From: CAYTOJ01 sp964439415
Lineage (GTDB): Bacteria; Pseudomonadota; Alphaproteobacteria; Rickettsiales; CAZAGG01
Direction of reading: 5' to 3'
DNA: 11,559 nucleotides
NCBI GenBank assembly: GCA_964439415.1
Contig: CAYTOJ010000061.1
Span: 1-11,559, forward strand
Part shown: positions 1 to 6,439 of the stretch, one piece after another
Position numbering within the stretch: the stretch's first letter is position 1
Layout: every line of letters begins with the position of its first letter
The notes under the pieces: generated by a model
What the model was told of the DNA's origin: nothing
Seen by the model: only the letters and a program-made list of their open reading frames with translations
Database searches by the model: none
Translations under genes and position numbers: made by a program

Positions 1-40
1 GAGAAGCGCAGCGACAAGCGAGTTTGCCAGCGCAGTAGAG
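1..40 (-). repeat. Partial copy of the dispersed palindromic element, inverted relative to 1162-1303
   Basis: The reverse complement of bases 1-40 aligns without gaps to 1176-1215, matching at 34 of 40 positions by eye, including an unbroken 19-base run at the end (GCTTGTCGCTGCGCTTCTC). The copy continues off the left edge. It stays in an open frame of the zinc-knuckle gene, coding for about 13 residues rich in Ser and Ala. The 17-bp terminal arm seen in the other copy is not conserved beyond about position 42. Confidence 0.75.
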
Positions 41-124
41 TTTGGAGAGAAGTCTAATAGCGGCGAAATCATCTGCCCTTACTGCAGCCGCCATTTCATA
101 CTAAGCGGGAAATTTACACAATGA
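2..124 (+). CDS. 3' end of a zf-CHCC-like zinc-knuckle protein (partial, runs off left edge)
   Basis: An open frame enters from the left edge and ends at TGA 122-124. It contains no ATG, GTG or TTG, so the start must lie outside the window. The last residues include CPYCSRHFIL (codons from position 74), which closely resembles the C-terminal knuckle of zf-CHCC proteins, small bacterial relatives of the mitochondrial complex I subunit NDUFS6 that bind zinc through Cys, His and a CPYC pair. In that family a His-Pro normally lies roughly 12-15 residues before CPYC. Here none is found in the visible 24 residues before CPYC, and bases 1-40 are a copy of the palindromic element found at 1162-1303. 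I infer that the repeat has been inserted into, or has replaced part of, this gene while keeping the frame open. The stop overlaps the ATG of the next gene (ATGA, 121-124), suggesting translational coupling. The family call rests on one short motif. Confidence 0.6.
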   Translation, partial: RSAATSEFASAVEFGEKSNSGEIICPYCSRHFILSGKFTQ

Positions 125-1161
125 CTGCACATACTGGCATCCACGCAGACTTAGGTTTTAGCAAACATAAAATTGATACCGCCTCCCTGATTATATCAGT
201 ATTATCTCTGGCGGCTGTTCTGTGGTTCGGCCTGCTTCCGGCGTTTTTAACCGGGATGTTGGTTTTCCAGATTGTGCATTCCTTCACCCCGTTTCTAAGC
301 CGGATTGGCATCGTGCCGAATCTCAGCAAATCAGTGATACTGCTGATAATCGCCACTGTAGTTTTAACTGGCATATCCTTCGGGATTATCGGGCTGGCAT
401 CCTTTTTAAGCGGCTCCTCCGGTGGCCTTTCCATGTTGATGCAGAAAATGGCGGAAGCTATAGACACCGCCCGTACTTATCTTCCCGCCTGGCTGGGGGA
501 ATATCTGCCAACTGGTGTAGGCGGCCTGCATGATCAGGCGGCAACCTGGCTGCGGGAATACGCCGCGCAGATACGGATGCTTGGTAAAAAAGTCGGTGCT
601 TCCCTTGTTTACATTCTGTTCGGCATGATAATCGGCGGCATTGTGGCATTTAACAGCCACCGCCAGTCACGCTCCCCAAAACCACTGGCGGCAGCCATGA
701 TGGTACGGATAAACCTTCTTAACATCGCTTTCCGCCAGATTGTTTTCTCGCAGATAAAAATATCAGCAGTTAATACCGCCCTAACCGCATTTTTCCTGCT
801 TTTCGTACTGCCGGTATTCGATGTTGATCTGCCGCTTAAACATATGCTCATTGCGATCACCTTTATAGCAGGGCTGTTGCCAATTATCGGCAATGTTATA
901 TCCAACACCGTTACCGTGCTTATAACTCTAGGCGTATCACCAGTCGCCGCCGTAGGCGTGCTGGCGTTTCTGGTATTCATTCATAAGCTGGAATACTTCC
1001 TTAACGCCCATATCATAGGCACTAACATAAAAGCCCATGCGTGGGAACTGCTGCTGGCAATGCTGGCAATGGAAGCCATGTTCGGCATAAAAGGGCTGAT
1101 AGCCGCGCCGATTTATTATGCTTACTTGAAGGAAGAACTGGTCAGGCGCGGTTTAATATAA
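121..1161 (+). CDS. AI-2E family transporter / PerM-like membrane protein
   Basis: The 346-residue protein has the layout of the AI-2E (PerM/YdiK) family: paired hydrophobic segments near residues 22-55 and 70-96, a soluble amphipathic stretch (about 100-155), and further membrane segments near 158-177, 213-233, 240-262, 266-288 and 305-335. Typical family signatures are visible: a GLLPIIGN segment at 251-258, HKLEYFLNAHIIG at 288-300, and a C-terminal re-entrant or membrane segment ending IAAPIYYAYLKEEL. Substrates vary in this family (autoinducer-2 export in one case, Na+/H+ exchange in others), so the transported molecule cannot be predicted. The ATG overlaps the TGA of the upstream zinc-knuckle gene and is preceded by GGGA about ten bases upstream, so I take 121 as the start. 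The stop is immediately followed by the 17-bp arm of the palindromic element. Confidence 0.9.
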   Translation: MTAHTGIHADLGFSKHKIDTASLIISVLSLAAVLWFGLLPAFLTGMLVFQIVHSFTPFLSRIGIVPNLSKSVILLIIATVVLTGISFGIIGLASFLSGSSGGLSMLMQKMAEAIDTARTYLPAWLGEYLPTGVGGLHDQAATWLREYAAQIRMLGKKVGASLVYILFGMIIGGIVAFNSHRQSRSPKPLAAAMMVRINLLNIAFRQIVFSQIKISAVNTALTAFFLLFVLPVFDVDLPLKHMLIAITFIAGLLPIIGNVISNTVTVLITLGVSPVAAVGVLAFLVFIHKLEYFLNAHIIGTNIKAHAWELLLAMLAMEAMFGIKGLIAAPIYYAYLKEELVRRGLI

Positions 1162-1303
1162 GGCACATCTATTAACTCTACTTCTGCGGCAAATTTGCTT
1201 GTCGCTGCGCTTCTCAAATCCGCATGTACCCTAAAGTACACTTGCGTTTTTGCGATGCTCGCTTCGCGCACTTTGCTCACATAAGCGAGTTAATAGATGT
1301 GCC
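1162..1303. repeat. 142-bp palindromic element with perfect 17-bp terminal inverted repeats
   Basis: Bases 1162-1178 (GGCACATCTATTAACTC) are the exact reverse complement of 1287-1303. Between them lies about 108 bp with further self-complementarity, including a GTAC...GTAC core near 1226-1239 with imperfectly matching CGCA/TGCG flanks. There is no room for a transposase. The left arm starts the base after the AI-2E gene stop. The right arm holds the TAA of mscS and its last codons (GHIY). A partial copy occurs at 1-40. The structure resembles a MITE, a bacterial interspersed mosaic element or a Rickettsia-type palindromic element in general form only; I do not recognise the exact family. Lying between convergent genes, it may also act as a bidirectional terminator (inference). 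Confidence 0.85.
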
Positions 1304-2351
1304 CTATGGTCGGATCCCTGTTCAACTGGCATCCGCATTCTTCAAGTATGGAAAGCGTCTTTAAATATACGCTCTCCCTGATTGAACCGAACTCCTGCAC
1401 GCTTTGAGTTTTTATGTAGGCGCTTAACTCCATAATCATAAAACGCTCGCCAAAATCCACCAGCCTGGCCTGGCAGTTATCGCTCTCCACTTCAGTGTGT
1501 TTACCAAGCATGGAGTTTATTTCTGCAAGGGCACTTTTGAGGCTATCAATATTATTCTCAAGGCTTAAGTTGATACGCGCTTTCATGAAGAATTTATCCC
1601 GGTTGGTCAGATTCTCAATCCGCGCCTGTGATAGGTCAGCATTGGGAATGGTAATGAGAGTGCGATCCGGCGTGCGGATACGCGATGATCGTATGCCAAT
1701 ATCCTCAACCGCTCCGGTAATATCCCCAATACGGCAGGCATCCCCAACCTTCAGGGGCTGATCCAGCACCAAAACCACGCCGCCGAACAGATTTTCCACC
1801 GTCTTTTGCGCCGCCAGCGCGAAGGCTAAACCGCCGATACCAAGGCCGGCGATAATCGCGCTTACGTTCACGCCATAATTCTGCAAAAGGAACAGCAGCG
1901 CCATGATAACGACGAGAACCTTAAACACCCTCCGCAACAATGGCAGAGCGGTCAGCGCCAGGCGTTTATCGCGGCTTTGCAGGCGGCGGGCGATATAATC
2001 GGTAAAACTCTCCGTTATAGCAAATATCAGCCAGACTGCGGCGAACACCAGAAAAGCCTTCTCCGCCGCATCCAGGTAGCCTGATATTTTCTTATCCAGA
2101 TTGAGTGCGCTTTTTACCCCCTCAAAAACCAGGAGTATAAGCGCCAGCCTGGCCAGCATTATAAAACGCTCCTGCCTGGTCAATGCCAGATGTGGATTCA
2201 GCCTTTTAATTGCTCTGGCAACCGCTGTACCAACAGCACGAGCCAGAAACTGAACTGCAGCAACAACAAAAACAGTGCCAATCACCCCAATGGCCAGTTG
2301 CGCCAGGGTGATGCCAAAGAATTTTAATTCAAATATTGCGGCTGTATCCAT
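1290..2351 (-). CDS. MscS-family small-conductance mechanosensitive channel
   Basis: The 353-residue protein is predicted to open under membrane tension and release solutes on osmotic downshock. Hydrophobic segments are seen near residues 12-40, 64-80, 96-116 and 140-158, followed by the pore-lining helix and the start of the beta domain (about 163-205), with the glycine/alanine-rich stretch GLGIGGLAFALAAQKTVENL and the FGG...DQPLKVGD motif that are diagnostic of MscS. Cytoplasmic beta and alpha/beta domains follow (IRTPDRTLITIPNADL at 225-240). The start ATG is preceded by AGGGG nine bases upstream. The gene follows the antitoxin gene by 46 bases on the same strand and may be co-transcribed with it. 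Its last residues and TAA are encoded inside the right arm of the palindromic element, so the natural C-terminus may have been altered by that insertion. MscS paralogues differ in conductance and gating; the subclass cannot be told from sequence alone. Confidence 0.93.
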   Translation of the reverse strand: MDTAAIFELKFFGITLAQLAIGVIGTVFVVAAVQFLARAVGTAVARAIKRLNPHLALTRQERFIMLARLALILLVFEGVKSALNLDKKISGYLDAAEKAFLVFAAVWLIFAITESFTDYIARRLQSRDKRLALTALPLLRRVFKVLVVIMALLFLLQNYGVNVSAIIAGLGIGGLAFALAAQKTVENLFGGVVLVLDQPLKVGDACRIGDITGAVEDIGIRSSRIRTPDRTLITIPNADLSQARIENLTNRDKFFMKARINLSLENNIDSLKSALAEINSMLGKHTEVESDNCQARLVDFGERFMIMELSAYIKTQSVQEFGSIRESVYLKTLSILEECGCQLNRDPTIGHIY

Positions 2352-2397
2352 GATTAATTACCCCTGTAATAATAACCCATCATCCCTAGAGCATGTC

Positions 2398-2709
2398 TTA
2401 TCTGGACAAGCTTTCCAGCGCCTGTTCAATTGCCTGTGGGTTGGTTGCAATTACTGCAAGGAAAATACGCGCTGCCCGTTCTGGCTTTCTGCGCCCTTGC
2501 TCCCAATCCTTGATAGCGCTGAGAGCAAAACCAAAATGATCCGCGAATTGCTTTTGGTTAATTCCCAGCTTCTTACGAATAGCAGCAACATCAACCGCAT
2601 CCGGCGGCATCACTTTACGCATAGGCAGTGCCAATTCTCCACGTCTGTGCGCTGCCATCTCCCTTACTGCCTGTATAAGGTCATGCTCAGGTTTGCGTGC
2701 TTTAACCAT
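2398..2709 (-). CDS. HigA-like XRE-family antitoxin
   Basis: The 103-residue protein carries a helix-turn-helix domain at about residues 40-90 (VAAIRKKLGINQKQFADHFG, then SAIKDWEQGRRKPERAARIF), of the kind found in HigA-2/XRE antitoxins that bind the operon promoter and neutralise the partner toxin. The gene overlaps the end of the upstream toxin gene by 8 bases. Its ribosome site AGGAGG lies inside the toxin's last codons, so translation is probably coupled, which is usual for toxin-antitoxin pairs. The toxin-first order matches higBA rather than relBE organisation. Confidence in the antitoxin role comes mainly from this arrangement. Confidence 0.9.
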   Translation of the reverse strand: MVKARKPEHDLIQAVREMAAHRRGELALPMRKVMPPDAVDVAAIRKKLGINQKQFADHFGFALSAIKDWEQGRRKPERAARIFLAVIATNPQAIEQALESLSR

Positions 2710-3049
2710 GTTTTCCTCCTGTAAGTCCTATAACAAGTTCTCTCAGTACCTTTTTCTCAGAGGCTGATAAATTTTCCTTTTCGTTTTTCGCGTATATGTC
2801 GAGCAGGTAAACCGTCTCTTCATTTAACCAATAATAATATATAATTCGCACCCCGCCACTTTTGCCTGATGCTCCCCTGGCCGCCCTGGCTTTGCGGATA
2901 CCAGCCATACCGGAGATCAACGGCCACTTTTGCGGAGCACGGCAAATTTCATCCTCAGCAGTTGTAGCCTCAATCTCATTTAGAAGCTTATTTGCTTTTC
3001 GCTCATATGTGCGAGTGCGGATAATTTCCATATATGCATGATACGGCAT
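2702..3049 (-). CDS. HigB/RelE-superfamily toxin
   Basis: The 115-residue protein matches the HigB-like group of RelE-fold toxins, ribosome-dependent mRNA endonucleases that slow translation when the antitoxin is degraded. Family features are visible from the middle of the protein: WPLISGMAGIRKARAA (42-57), then GKSGGVRIIYYYW (62-74), a LLDIYAKNEKENLSASE segment (82-98) and a final helix. The ATG at 3049 has AAGGG five bases upstream. A second in-frame ATG at 3031 (MEIIRT) would give a family-typical N-terminus and cannot be excluded. No frameshift or premature stop is seen and the basic residues around the GKSGG segment are retained, so the pair looks intact. Confidence 0.9.
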   Translation of the reverse strand: MPYHAYMEIIRTRTYERKANKLLNEIEATTAEDEICRAPQKWPLISGMAGIRKARAARGASGKSGGVRIIYYYWLNEETVYLLDIYAKNEKENLSASEKKVLRELVIGLTGGKHG

Positions 3050-3062
3050 TGCCGCCCTTAAA

Positions 3063-3092
3063 TCAATAGCAGTATTGTGATTCCAGTTTCAA
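3063..3092 (-). promoter_or_regulatory. Possible promoter of the toxin-antitoxin operon
   Basis: On the minus strand TTGAAA (3092-3087) is followed after 18 bases by TATTGA (3068-3063), just upstream of the toxin start. The -10 match is poor. No clear operator palindrome for the HigA-like protein is evident. It lies back to back with the rpmJ promoter. Confidence 0.3.
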
Positions 3093-3102
3093 AAAGAAGG
3101 CA

Positions 3103-3131
3103 TTGACTATGAAAGCCGTTTCTACTATTAG
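3103..3131 (+). promoter_or_regulatory. Likely promoter of rpmJ
   Basis: TTGACT (3103-3108) is followed after 17 bases by TATTAG (3126-3131), a good vegetative-type match. The leader to the rpmJ ATG would be only about 18 bases and contains AGGA at 3144-3147. It may also drive the downstream permease and ankyrin genes. Confidence 0.5.
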
Positions 3132-3155
3132 AGCCGCTTAATCAGGATTAAAGCG

Positions 3156-3281
3156 ATGAAAATATTAAGTTCTCTCAAATCAGCTAAGAAGCGCGATAAA
3201 AACTGCCGAGTTGTGCGCAGAAAAGGCCGTATATACGTTATAAATAAACAGAATCCGCGTTTTAAAGCCCGTCAAGGTTAA
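3156..3281 (+). CDS. rpmJ: Large-subunit ribosomal protein bL36
   Basis: A 41-residue, strongly basic reading frame (MKILSSLKSAKKRDKNCRVV at the N-terminus, NKQNPRFKARQG at the C-terminus) is clearly ribosomal protein bL36. This 41-residue form with a single cysteine lacks the zinc-binding CxxC and CxxxxH sites of the other bL36 type; the zinc-free type is usual in alphaproteobacteria. bL36 binds 23S rRNA near the peptidyl-transferase region and is added late in 50S assembly. The ATG has AGGA nine bases upstream and a promoter-like sequence at 3103-3131. The gene sits 14 bases before the ABC-2 permease gene on the same strand, so the two may share a transcript. Confidence 0.95.
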   Translation: MKILSSLKSAKKRDKNCRVVRRKGRIYVINKQNPRFKARQG

Positions 3282-3295
3282 AAACCTGTATCTCC

Positions 3296-4057
3296 ATGAA
3301 CTGGATAGGCCTCGCCACCCTTTATAAGAAGGAAGTTCTGCGTTTCCTGAAGGTATGGAATCAGACTCTGGTAGCTCCGGTTATAACCACTCTGCTGTTT
3401 CTGGCGATATTTTCGTTGTCTATGGGCGGCGATCAGAAAAGCATTGAAGGGATTCCCTTTAACATATTCATAACACCAGGGCTTATAATGATGGCAATGG
3501 TGCAGAATTCCTTCGGCAACACCTCATCATCACTAATACTGGCAAAAATTCAGGGTGTTATTGTTGACTACCTGATGCCACCCATCAGCCCTGGCGAGTT
3601 TGTGGCGGCTATTGCCCTGGGCGGCCTCACACGTGGCCTGATGGTGGGGTTGGTAGTTGGAATCAGCGTTTCCTTTTTTATTCCCCTTGGCATCCATAGC
3701 ATTGGCGGAGTTATTATTTTTGCGGGGCTGGCCAGCCTGATGCTGGCGCTACTGGGCGTTCTTGCTGGGGTATGGTCGCAGACATTTGATCACCTGGCAG
3801 CCATAACCAATTATATAATCGTGCCTTTATCCTTCCTGTCAGGGACTTTTTATTCTGTTAACCAATTACCAGCACCGTGGGACACTCTGGCTCATTATAA
3901 CCCGTTTTTTCAGATGATTGACGGTTTCCGCTGGGCATTAACCGGATATTCAGACTCAAACATTAAAATAAGCATTGTAGTTTTAAGTATTAGCTCAATT
4001 GTCATATATTTGTTAACGTACCATATTATATCTAGGGGATATAGATTAAAGAGCTGA
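3296..4057 (+). CDS. ABC-2 type transporter permease (YadH-like)
   Basis: The 253-residue integral membrane protein has about six hydrophobic segments (near 23-43, 57-75, 103-130, 137-160, 170-187 and 224-243), the layout of ABC-2 permeases. Family-typical stretches are GLIMMAMVQNSFGNTSSSL (62-80), LSGTFYSVNQLPAPW (181-195) just before the last large loop, and NPFFQMIDGFRWALTG (202-217). Such permeases work with a separate ATPase to export polysaccharides, lipids or drugs. No ATP-binding partner is encoded beside it, so that subunit must be elsewhere or absent. The start ATG lacks a clear ribosome site, but the MNWxGLxTLYKKE beginning is typical for the family, so I keep it. The ankyrin gene begins three bases after its stop, which implies one operon. 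Confidence 0.9.
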   Translation: MNWIGLATLYKKEVLRFLKVWNQTLVAPVITTLLFLAIFSLSMGGDQKSIEGIPFNIFITPGLIMMAMVQNSFGNTSSSLILAKIQGVIVDYLMPPISPGEFVAAIALGGLTRGLMVGLVVGISVSFFIPLGIHSIGGVIIFAGLASLMLALLGVLAGVWSQTFDHLAAITNYIIVPLSFLSGTFYSVNQLPAPWDTLAHYNPFFQMIDGFRWALTGYSDSNIKISIVVLSISSIVIYLLTYHIISRGYRLKS

Positions 4058-4060
4058 AGA

Positions 4061-5530
4061 ATGAATCTGCTTACCACTTTTCTGACAATGTTTGTATGGT
4101 TTGCGGTTTCATTGCCTGCGTACGCGCAGCAGAGGACTGAGCAGCAGGTTCCCGCGCCAGTGCCACCACCCCCACCGTTGCCACAGTTGCCGGGCGTTGA
4201 GCCTGTGCCAACCCTGCCCAGCCTGGAAGCAGGCAATGTAAAATTACCCGCTGTTACGCCGGAGCCAATCTTTGATGCACCAAAGCCCGCTGAAAATACT
4301 TCTCCCTCCCCGGAAGCTCCGCAAGCACCCACTGAGCCTAATATAAAGGATGAAGCGCAGAACGCTGCAAAGCCTCCTGCCCTGCCCCCTCTGCCGGATA
4401 CCAGTAATGTAAAAATTCCAACCATTCCTGATGCGGCGGATAGAAACATCCCAGGTTTAGAAACGCTCCCTAAAGCTGATATAAAAGCTGAAGATGTAAA
4501 AATCCCCCCATTGCCACCGCTTGAGAAAGCTCAGGAAAAACTGCCGGATAATCTTCTGGATAGCAAAAAAGCCGAAAAGGCCATTGATGACTTATTGAAA
4601 AAATCTGGCCGCTCCGGTCAAAGTCAGGCAAAGCAGAGCAAGCCGTCAAAGTCCGCCACTGCAAAAACAAATCAGGCAAAAGCAGAGGATAAAGCTAAGG
4701 ATGGATTCAGCGCGGTGGAGGATATTGAAGGCGTAATCAAAGACCCTAATGACAGAACCCGGGTAATCGCGCCGACTGATTTTGACTACAGCACCGCTAA
4801 AAAAGCCCAGGCGGAGCAAGTTGTCAAGCCATCCGCCAAAGTTATGGCGGGGCTTTTCGCCGTAGCGGCAAGGAATGATTTCAGCGCGTTCAGAGCTTAC
4901 ATGGAACAGGGAATATCACCCAATGTAACCAACAATGGTGAGTCTATACTGTGCCACGCCATTCTGCACAGCTCCAGCAAAATCGCTGTTTACCTGGTGA
5001 AGAAGGGGGCGGATGTGAACAAACAGTGCCTGAGCAGCAGTTACCCATTGCTTGGCGCATTGGAAAGCGGTGATCTGGAAGTATCTAAAGCGATACAAGC
5101 CACAAAAAAAGCGAGAATGGATATAACCGACACACTTGGCAATACACCGCTAATTCTCGCTGCAAAAATGCAGTCTGAGAAGGAGGCTATGAACTTCATT
5201 CCGCGCACAAAGTCCGCACTGGCGGAACGCTATATAAATGCCAGCGACACCAGCGGCAAAACGGCTCTGCACTATGCCGCTGCTTATGGTCTGAAGCAAT
5301 TGACGGAAATCCTGACCCGCGCAGGCGCCAATATTAATACGCAGGATAAAAACGGCTCAACACCGCTGATGCTGGCGGCTTATTCCAGCCGCTCCGAAGT
5401 AGTGGCATATCTGGTAAAAATTGGCGCTGACAAGAGCCTGAAGGACAAATATGGCCGCGATGCCTCAGCGATAGCGGCGCTTAATGGCAACCCCGAAATT
5501 CCCATCCTGCTGAGTAATATCTGCAAATAA
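4061..5530 (+). CDS. Secreted proline-rich ankyrin-repeat protein
   Basis: The 489-residue product has three parts. Residues 1-22 form a signal peptide with a hydrophobic core and a likely cleavage after AYA. Residues 24-160 are rich in Pro, Ala and Glu, including a VPPPPPLPQLP run and three related short units (NVKLP at 59, NVKIP at 116, DVKIP at 145), followed by a Lys/Ala/Ser-rich linker to about 215. From about 262 to the end are roughly six ankyrin-type units, clearest at 399-431 (GKTALHYAAAYG) and 432-464 (GSTPLMLAAYSS); those at 262-395 are degenerate. Ankyrin repeats mediate protein contacts; the signal peptide points to the periplasm or export rather than the cytosol. It follows the ABC-2 permease by three bases, so a joint envelope role is plausible but unproven. 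No enzymatic domain is seen. A host-directed effector role is possible, yet nothing here shows export beyond the periplasm. Confidence 0.88.
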   Translation: MNLLTTFLTMFVWFAVSLPAYAQQRTEQQVPAPVPPPPPLPQLPGVEPVPTLPSLEAGNVKLPAVTPEPIFDAPKPAENTSPSPEAPQAPTEPNIKDEAQNAAKPPALPPLPDTSNVKIPTIPDAADRNIPGLETLPKADIKAEDVKIPPLPPLEKAQEKLPDNLLDSKKAEKAIDDLLKKSGRSGQSQAKQSKPSKSATAKTNQAKAEDKAKDGFSAVEDIEGVIKDPNDRTRVIAPTDFDYSTAKKAQAEQVVKPSAKVMAGLFAVAARNDFSAFRAYMEQGISPNVTNNGESILCHAILHSSSKIAVYLVKKGADVNKQCLSSSYPLLGALESGDLEVSKAIQATKKARMDITDTLGNTPLILAAKMQSEKEAMNFIPRTKSALAERYINASDTSGKTALHYAAAYGLKQLTEILTRAGANINTQDKNGSTPLMLAAYSSRSEVVAYLVKIGADKSLKDKYGRDASAIAALNGNPEIPILLSNICK

Positions 5531-5547
5531 GAGTATTTTTTATACTC
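5531..5547 (+). other. Small AT-rich hairpin after the ankyrin gene
   Basis: GAGTAT and ATACTC form a perfect 6-bp stem around a TTTTT loop immediately after the ankyrin stop. The T-run is in the loop and no T-tract follows, so it is not a standard intrinsic terminator. It may protect the transcript end. Confidence 0.4.
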
Positions 5548-5556
5548 AAGTTCAGT

Positions 5557-5584
5557 TTGACATATATTAAATATGCGCTAGATT
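5557..5584 (+). promoter_or_regulatory. Promoter of rpsD
   Basis: A perfect TTGACA (5557-5562) is followed after 16 bases by TAGATT (5579-5584). The predicted start of transcription near 5591 would give a short leader of under 30 bases before the GTG start of rpsD, leaving little room for an S4-binding autoregulatory structure. Confidence 0.65.
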
Positions 5585-5618
5585 CCTCGCCCTTAGTGTT
5601 ATTTTTTAGTGAGGCAAA

Positions 5619-6236
5619 GTGTCTAAACGGCAGGAATCCAAGTATAAGATCAGCCGCAGGCTGGGCGTGAATTTATGGGGCAGAGCGAAAGACCCTGTGA
5701 ATAAAAAGAATTATCCTCCCGGGCAGCACGGGGCGACTGCGCGGCGCAAAACATCAGATTTTGGCTTGCAGTTAAAGGAAAAACAGAAACTGCGCGGTTA
5801 TTATGGCAATATAACCGAGCGTCAGTTCCGCAACACATACCAGGAAGCATCGCGCCTTAAGGGCGATACGGCTGAAAACCTTATTGGTCTGCTGGAGCGC
5901 AGGCTGGACGCGGTGGTGTACCGTATGAATTTTGTGCCTACAGTTTTTGCAGCCAGGCAGTTTGTCAATCATGGGCATGTGTTCGTCAACGGCAAGCGGG
6001 TTAATGTAGCCAGCTACCGTGTTAAAGAGGGTGATCGAATTGAACTTTCCTCGAAACTAAAGGAAAATATTGTGGTTCTCACCAATCAGCAACACCCTGA
6101 ACGGGATGTGCCCGGTTATCTGGAAGCTGATAATAAAGAGCTTAAAGGTAAGTTCGTTCGCACGCCAACCCTTGAGGAAGTTCCATATCCGGTAGTTATG
6201 GAGCCTAATCTGGTGGTTGAGTTCTATTCCAGATAA
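5619..6236 (+). CDS. rpsD: Small-subunit ribosomal protein uS4
   Basis: The 205-residue protein is full length for S4, which binds the 5' domain of 16S rRNA and starts 30S assembly; S4 also contributes to decoding fidelity. The N-terminal part contains SRRLGVNLWGRAKDP and NYPPGQHG (31-38), with no zinc cysteines. The S4 RNA-binding fold spans about 94-157 (RRLDAVVYRMNF, ARQFVNHGHVFVNGKRVN). The end VPYPVVMEPNLVVEFYSR matches the family. The start is GTG at 5619, with GAGG four bases upstream; the MSKRQESKYKISRRLG start agrees with relatives. It stands alone behind its own promoter rather than in the alpha ribosomal operon, which is common in alphaproteobacteria. It is followed by two tandem hairpins. 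Confidence 0.97.
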   Translation: MSKRQESKYKISRRLGVNLWGRAKDPVNKKNYPPGQHGATARRKTSDFGLQLKEKQKLRGYYGNITERQFRNTYQEASRLKGDTAENLIGLLERRLDAVVYRMNFVPTVFAARQFVNHGHVFVNGKRVNVASYRVKEGDRIELSSKLKENIVVLTNQQHPERDVPGYLEADNKELKGKFVRTPTLEEVPYPVVMEPNLVVEFYSR

Positions 6237-6259
6237 TATAAGGCTTGCGGCAACAATTA

Positions 6260-6288
6260 TGCGCACGGGTTGGCGGGTGGCGTGCGCA
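6260..6288 (+). repeat. Tandem hairpin unit 1 between rpsD and purC
   Basis: TGCGCACG (6260-6267) pairs perfectly with CGTGCGCA (6281-6288) around a G-rich loop of 13 bases (GGTTGGCGGGTGG). It is followed by AAATATAAACAAT and then by a second related hairpin. No T-tract follows. Confidence 0.75.
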
Positions 6289-6302
6289 AAATATAAACAA
6301 TA

Positions 6303-6328
6303 CGCACACGGGTTGGCTGGCGTGTGCG
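6303..6328 (+). repeat. Tandem hairpin unit 2 between rpsD and purC
   Basis: CGCACACG (6303-6310) pairs perfectly with CGTGTGCG (6321-6328) around a 10-base loop (GGTTGGCTGG), three bases shorter than in unit 1. Against unit 1 both arms differ at two places, and each change on the left is matched on the right (T-A to C-G, and G-C to A-T), so pairing is kept. The A-rich spacer after the stem is also shared. Confidence 0.75.
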
Positions 6329-6344
6329 AAATAAACAATGCACT

Positions 6345-6368
6345 AAAGACAACTCTTTTGTTGTTTTT
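6345..6368 (+). terminator. Possible weak terminator downstream of rpsD
   Basis: AAAGACAAC (6345-6353) can pair with GTTGTTTTT (6360-6368, including one G-U pair) around the loop TCTTTT. The right arm is itself T-rich, resembling a weak intrinsic terminator. Its stem is AT-rich, so efficiency is doubtful. Confidence 0.4.
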
Positions 6369-6388
6369 GGTACACAAACCGACATAAT
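6361..6388 (+). promoter_or_regulatory. Possible promoter of purC
   Basis: TTGTTT (6361-6366) and CATAAT (6383-6388) are separated by 16 bases and lie about 50 bases before the chosen purC start. The -35 match is weak and it overlaps the possible terminator stem. I see no purine-riboswitch core or clear PurR-type palindrome. Confidence 0.3.
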
Positions 6389-6439
6389 ATTTGGGTGCTA
6401 AGTAGTTTTTCAATCATCAAACAACGCGGAAATCCCCTT

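Noticed and set aside
1162..1303. Insertion sequence
   Set aside because: It is far too short for a transposase and has no open frame of interest; a non-autonomous palindromic repeat is the better description.
3910..4449. Long minus-strand open frame (179 codons) opposite the start of the ankyrin gene
   Set aside because: It is the antisense of the proline/alanine-rich coding region, where stop codons are rare on the other strand; its Gly-rich translation resembles no protein and the plus-strand gene is well supported.
6395..6439. Upstream GTG start that would extend purC by 15 residues
   Set aside because: The extra residues do not fit the family and the ATG at 6440 gives the normal N-terminus.
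6237..6439. Purine riboswitch or RNA gene ahead of purC
   Set aside because: Only two simple hairpins and a weak terminator-like stem are seen; no conserved riboswitch junction is recognisable.
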